DNA of 64,000 nt, taken from NCBI GenBank assembly GCA_947627045.1, contig CANQUM010000009.1, positions 1 through 64,000 on the forward strand, in the 5' to 3' direction. This DNA is from an uncultured Clostridia bacterium (lineage in GTDB: Bacteria; Bacillota; Clostridia; Oscillospirales; Ruminococcaceae). Positions 59,936 through 64,000 of this stretch are shown here, in pieces; the stretch's first letter is position 1, and every line of letters begins with the position of its first letter. A program made the position numbers and the translations under genes. The notes under the pieces are model-generated. The model made no database searches, was not told the DNA's origin, and saw nothing but the letters and a program-made list of their open reading frames with translations.

Positions 59936-60787
59936 TCAAACTCCTATATACTCAGCAATTGTACTTATATCAACGTTCAGCGAAGGCATATCAGAAAACT
60001 CGCTTACAATTGTAAAAATATTTTCTCCCGGACATAGTTGAAACCATTGCGAACCATCAGCTATTTGTGAAAACAGATTTGTTTCGTTTCCATCTCGATA
60101 AAGTTTTGCACTTTTTTGTCTAGTATTAGTGTTGATAATAATTACATCACCTGTTCTCATATCTGTATTTATTTCAAAGTATTGACCGTTTATAAAATTT
60201 GTAATTCTTATCGGGGCTGATGTGGAAAACTCCGCATAAATAGTAATAACGCATCCTACTTCATGCTCTCCCCTGTTTATAATTACCGTTTCATTATTAG
60301 ATTTTACTTCTCCAAACGGTACGCCTTCTTTTGGTAATGTACACGGAAATTTGAATAGCTTTTTAATATTGGAGAACGACTGCACATCTGCATATTCATC
60401 AAGTAAAAAAGGCTCGTTGCATATAACGCTTATATTTGCAGTTTCATTTGTAACATTAGGACTACAATCAAAACTCTCTACATATCCACTTATATGTACT
60501 TTACGATGCTCGTTTTCATAATAAAATACTACACTTGACAACGGCGAAAAAAATTCATACAAAGCAATCCTGCTAGCCTCTATATCACCTCGCAGAATTA
60601 CCTGCAAGGTGATATTTCTATTAGCTAGCTTTGTGCTGTTGAATACCGAACCGTGACCTATAGCAGAAGCTGTAGTGTTGACATTAGCTGTAATGGCATT
60701 AAAACCTTCAGCAACTGTAAAGTAGTTAGGATTATCAGTAAGGTTCAAAGTTTTATTTGCTGTATTTTTTACTATTAAACTAAACAC
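59936..60787 (-). CDS. Distal tail protein (Dit family)
   Basis: The 283-residue protein follows the tape measure gene by 13 nt. The pattern IGHGSVFNSTKLANRNITLQVI, YEFFSPLSSVVFYYENEHRKVH and NISVICNEPFLLDEYADV matches the N-terminal Dit domain. The C-terminal lobe is shorter than the 348-residue prophage 1 homologue. It forms the ring that joins tail tube and hub. Confidence 0.85.
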   Translation of the reverse strand: MFSLIVKNTANKTLNLTDNPNYFTVAEGFNAITANVNTTASAIGHGSVFNSTKLANRNITLQVILRGDIEASRIALYEFFSPLSSVVFYYENEHRKVHISGYVESFDCSPNVTNETANISVICNEPFLLDEYADVQSFSNIKKLFKFPCTLPKEGVPFGEVKSNNETVIINRGEHEVGCVITIYAEFSTSAPIRITNFINGQYFEINTDMRTGDVIIINTNTRQKSAKLYRDGNETNLFSQIADGSQWFQLCPGENIFTIVSEFSDMPSLNVDISTIAEYIGV

Positions 60788-60800
60788 ATCTAATCATCTC

Positions 60801-63800
60801 CTATACTCCTTTCAATCCTGCTTTGAAATTCAAAAGATTTCTTGATTGCCTATAGATTTCCAGTCTGCTTAATGCCTTTGGACTGTTGTTTGTTTGATAG
60901 AAGTTATATGTAGTATTGCTATTATTCGTGGTAACTGCACCGCCTGAACTTAACATCATACCTCTTTTTGCACTTCCTATTGAGATATTAGCACTATCTG
61001 TCATTTTGTTTGAAAACTCTTTCATCGTATTAACCGCTGAACGTGTTCTTGTGGCAATACCCTTAATAAAACCGTCTATAACATTACCTGCAATCTCATA
61101 TCTAAATACTCTTGACGGAGATTTGATTTTCAATTGCTTCTTAACAGTTTTTATAATGCTTTTTGCCCATGCTTCCACTGTATCGCTAACATCACTATTC
61201 TTACTCTTAAAGCCTTTGATAAAACCTTCTACAGCTTGCTTTCCAACCTTTTTCAAATCTTTTTTCAAGGTCTTGAGCTGCTTGTTAATTTGCTTTGTAA
61301 AATTATCTTTTAGTGATTGTATCTCAGAACTGTAATAGTCTTTAGCTATTTGAGACGAGATTTTCTGTTTTTCCAGATAAGCAGTATCGAAGGCTTTCAA
61401 TTCCTCCGGCGAAAGGGAGAGAAGTTTAGCAGCTAAATCTGCACCGTCTTCAGCACTCATAGACGTTATAACTCCCATAAGGTTGCTTGATACCTTTGAT
61501 TTTAAGGCTTTCAAATTAGAATCATATGCCCTTAGATAGTTTATCTGTTCATTCAAATTTGAGAGCTCGATTTTGCCGTCGTCATCTCTTTCAAAAAGAC
61601 TTCCGTAATCGCTTAGAGTGTTTTTCAAATCCTCCTGCTTTTGAGCAATTTCATCATACTTATCCTGATATTCTTCTGAAATGCTCTCAAAAGCCTTCTC
61701 AACCTTTTTAACAGCCTTGCTTGCACCCTTTTCTAATGCTTTTGAAAAGCTATCTGTTAATTGTTTTGCAACCTTTTCAAACTCTTTCTTAGCCTTTTCA
61801 ATTGATGAGCTGTTTTTTGGAATAGAATTTGTTATCAGAATTTTCATAGTCTTTACAATATTCTTAGCCTGTGAATTGATACCGTTAGTAAAATGCTTTA
61901 CCAGCTTTTCGCCGACCTTTGAATATTTACCGTCATCTACTCCAAGCAGTAATGCTTTAAGTGAAGAACCGCCCAAGTTCTTAGACTCTGCTTTAGCTTC
62001 TGCAATAAGTGATTTTATACCGTTTATAAATCCTTGTGCAAAGTAAATACCTGTTCTTGTTGTAGCTTTTGATGGAGAACGTGATTCTATAGATTTGTTT
62101 AAATTTTTTACTCGGTTTATTCCCCATTTCATAGTCATCTCTTCTGCTGTATGATCAGTTGAGGAAAGTCCTATAATGAAACCCTCACCGAAATATTTAC
62201 CAGTAGATTTTAGACTTACACTTGCAGCACCCTTTTTACCTGCCTTAGCTAGGTTTTTACCGCTTTTTTGTGCCTTAGGAGCAGTTGAATCTATGCCTTT
62301 GCTATATTCTATACCGCCCTTTTTGCCTGTCTTTTTCATTTGTCCTGACAATTTATCAGTAGAAGTATTTATATTTTTACTAAGCGTTTCAATTGCTTGA
62401 GCAGGTTTTATTTTGCCGCTCAATATACCCTTCATCATATTTTCGGGTATTTTTTTGCCAGCAAGGTCTGCTTTTTCAAGAGCCTCATTGAATTTAATTA
62501 AGCGGTTCATCTGTTTAACGGCTTTAGCTGGTGAAAGTTGTCCGCTTGCAATGCCATTTGTAATTGATTTTGGAATGTTTATTCCGGCATTTTTAGCTTT
62601 CTTCTGAAGATCATCAAACTTAATTAATTTCTTCATGTCTTCAACTGATGACGGAACAGCATATTTTCCAGATTTTATACCGTCAGAAATTGCTTTAGGT
62701 ATTTTAACTCCAAAATCTTGAATTTTCAGCAAAGCTTCATTGATTTTTTTCTCATTTTCGCTAATAATAGCTGTAGAAAGATTTTCATAGTTTGTTATTC
62801 TATCTGAATATTCTTGAGCAGTATCTTTGTATTCTTTAAGTGAATTAACTCCCTTATCATATTCATCTTCAAGTGCTTCTAAATTTGCTAGTTCCTGTTC
62901 ATAAGCATCTTTAGATCTAAAATATTCACCTGACATTGCTCCCAAAAAAGTATCGTTAGCTTTCCTTTTTTTATAAAGCTCATCAAGATTCTCTTGTGAT
63001 TCTGCTATTTTTTCTTTTAGCTCGGCATTTTTTTCTTCCTGAGCTTCAATTTTAGCATAACTATCACTTTGTTTTTTAATAGCCTCGTTATATTCCTCTT
63101 GATATGCAGAAAGTATAGCCTCAGCTTTTCTTTTTTCAATTACCTTATCTATTGACGCTCCTATTTTGTCCCAATTATCTACTACACCATTTTTATATTT
63201 AATATCAGCATCTAATGAGTCATTAAGAGTTTGTATAATAAACTGTGCACGATCTTCATAGCCTTTTTTTACCTCACCGTTTTTATCAGTTATTTTATCT
63301 AACTCTTTTTGTAAATCTTGATAGTATTGAAACTCGCTACTAGTATTTTCAACCGCTTCTTGTCTAGCTGTTTTTAAATTGTTCCAAGTTTCTGTTTCTT
63401 TATCAATCTCAGAACGAGTTTTCTTACATTCTTCAACAAACTTTGTTGTTTCAACATCTGCTGAAGCATTTGAAACTGAATTTATTGCGGCAGCCATTCC
63501 AGCGATTGCTAGGCCTACTACTGTAAATATTGCACCTGCAGGATTAAGCACGCCTACTAATGTACTGATACTTCTCGTAAAAGTAGCCACCTTATTAACC
63601 ACAAAAACAGTAGCAATTGTGCCGCCTATAGTTTTAAGGACTGGCACTATTTTTTCAAGGTTATTAACACAATAGTCTGCAAATTTTTCTACATAAGGCA
63701 GAGCCTTTTGAGCTAAAGGTGCAAGAAAATCCATTTGAAGCCTACGACCTATCGTTTTGAATTGATCTTCAATGTTATCATATTTGATTTTCTTAAGCTC

Positions 63801-64000
63801 TTCCATTGAATCCTTAGTATCATCAACTCGACTAGTTACGTTAGTTAGTGCTTTTACACCCTCAATGCCTAAGTCTTCCCACATTGTACCGAATAAGTCA
63901 ACGCCTGCTTGGTTCTGTTTGACTTTGTCGTCCATGTTCATCAGCTTTTTTAAAACTTCTTTAGTGGCTTTTTGTGCTGATTTACCGCCTTTAGCAAATT
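60801..64000 (-). CDS. Tail tape measure protein (partial, N-terminus outside window)
   Basis: The reading frame is open across the window edge. Upstream of the ATG at 63941, the in-frame FAKGGKSAQKATKEVLKKL is a typical inner part of the TP901-type core, so the true start is beyond 64000. About 1066 residues are visible. DLFGTMWEDLG ends the core. Hydrophobic helices follow (GTIATVFVVNKVATF), then coiled coils, a triple 38-residue repeat with SGK/SGQ turns (IPKAISDGIKSGKY, IPKSITNGIASGQL, IPENMMKGILSGKI) and a C-terminal SPSRVFRYEIAGNVIDG like that of prophage 1. Confidence 0.94.
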   Translation of the reverse strand, partial: FAKGGKSAQKATKEVLKKLMNMDDKVKQNQAGVDLFGTMWEDLGIEGVKALTNVTSRVDDTKDSMEELKKIKYDNIEDQFKTIGRRLQMDFLAPLAQKALPYVEKFADYCVNNLEKIVPVLKTIGGTIATVFVVNKVATFTRSISTLVGVLNPAGAIFTVVGLAIAGMAAAINSVSNASADVETTKFVEECKKTRSEIDKETETWNNLKTARQEAVENTSSEFQYYQDLQKELDKITDKNGEVKKGYEDRAQFIIQTLNDSLDADIKYKNGVVDNWDKIGASIDKVIEKRKAEAILSAYQEEYNEAIKKQSDSYAKIEAQEEKNAELKEKIAESQENLDELYKKRKANDTFLGAMSGEYFRSKDAYEQELANLEALEDEYDKGVNSLKEYKDTAQEYSDRITNYENLSTAIISENEKKINEALLKIQDFGVKIPKAISDGIKSGKYAVPSSVEDMKKLIKFDDLQKKAKNAGINIPKSITNGIASGQLSPAKAVKQMNRLIKFNEALEKADLAGKKIPENMMKGILSGKIKPAQAIETLSKNINTSTDKLSGQMKKTGKKGGIEYSKGIDSTAPKAQKSGKNLAKAGKKGAASVSLKSTGKYFGEGFIIGLSSTDHTAEEMTMKWGINRVKNLNKSIESRSPSKATTRTGIYFAQGFINGIKSLIAEAKAESKNLGGSSLKALLLGVDDGKYSKVGEKLVKHFTNGINSQAKNIVKTMKILITNSIPKNSSSIEKAKKEFEKVAKQLTDSFSKALEKGASKAVKKVEKAFESISEEYQDKYDEIAQKQEDLKNTLSDYGSLFERDDDGKIELSNLNEQINYLRAYDSNLKALKSKVSSNLMGVITSMSAEDGADLAAKLLSLSPEELKAFDTAYLEKQKISSQIAKDYYSSEIQSLKDNFTKQINKQLKTLKKDLKKVGKQAVEGFIKGFKSKNSDVSDTVEAWAKSIIKTVKKQLKIKSPSRVFRYEIAGNVIDGFIKGIATRTRSAVNTMKEFSNKMTDSANISIGSAKRGMMLSSGGAVTTNNSNTTYNFYQTNNSPKALSRLEIYRQSRNLLNFKAGLKGV

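Larger units (their letters stand above)
55536..64000 (-). mobile_element. Prophage 2, tail region of a siphophage inserted in cotJC (right end outside window)
   Basis: The boundary is placed at the point where the cotJC frame loses homology (about 55536-55541). Tail genes run on the - strand in reverse order toward it: tape measure, Dit, Gp37-like hub, fibre and tip proteins, then an AbiH gene. No lysis genes are seen in the visible part, unlike prophage 1. The host operon side and late-gene polarity agree with an integration junction on the left. Confidence 0.85.

Overview
The window is AT-rich chromosomal DNA from an anaerobic, Gram-positive, spore-gene-carrying Clostridia species. A Ruminococcus-like (Oscillospiraceae) genome fits best. 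The reasons are BspA-type leucine-rich surface proteins with Lys-rich C-termini, cotJ and spoVS sporulation genes, strong Shine-Dalgarno sites and Firmicutes siphophages. The species assignment is inference.

Layout. (1) Bases 1 to about 21.3 kb hold the late half of a siphoprophage (prophage 1, + strand), in order: a sigma-like late regulator, a phage tRNA, terminase, portal, minor capsid protein with a toxin-like tail, scaffold, capsid, connectors, tail tube with a probable -1 ribosomal frameshift, chaperones, tape measure, Dit, Gp37-like hub, CHAP endolysin, holin and tail-tip proteins. It ends beside two tRNA-Gln genes. (2) 21.7-36.3 kb is host DNA: a ComEA-like protein, an LRR surface protein, an XRE repressor with paired operators, purA, an LRR pseudogene, an ECF sigma/anti-sigma pair, an asparaginase, a solute-binding lipoprotein, rnhA, nifS-iscU, rsmD, coaD and a coiled-coil protein. 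A hairpin-rich repeat element lies in a terminator. (3) 36.4-43.6 kb (- strand) is a compact phage head cassette: terminase, portal, protease, capsid, connectors and a hub-like protein. No tape measure, lysis gene or integrase is present, and it sits between housekeeping genes. (4) 43.9-54.7 kb is host DNA again: glgP, spoVS, a YD-repeat surface protein, GNAT, an AAA+ ATPase, aspartate kinase, an apgM-like mutase or homoserine kinase, and a zinc phospholipase C-like protein. (5) 54.97-55.55 kb is the cotJA-cotJB-cotJC spore coat operon. cotJC stops after 33 codons. (6) From about 55.54 kb to the window end is a second siphoprophage (late genes on the - strand) with an AbiH-type defence gene at its left end.

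Most interesting points. The second prophage appears to interrupt cotJC at its conserved Gly-Gly, which recalls prophages that split sporulation genes and excise during sporulation. The tail-tube gene of prophage 1 carries a lambda-type slippery heptamer, GGGAAAG, in the right phase, followed by an open -1 frame that fills the gap to the next gene. The prophage 1 minor capsid protein carries a C-terminal nuclease-toxin-like domain, and a small acidic protein is coupled directly downstream. The tail-less head cassette in the middle of the window could be a remnant or a domesticated packaging system.
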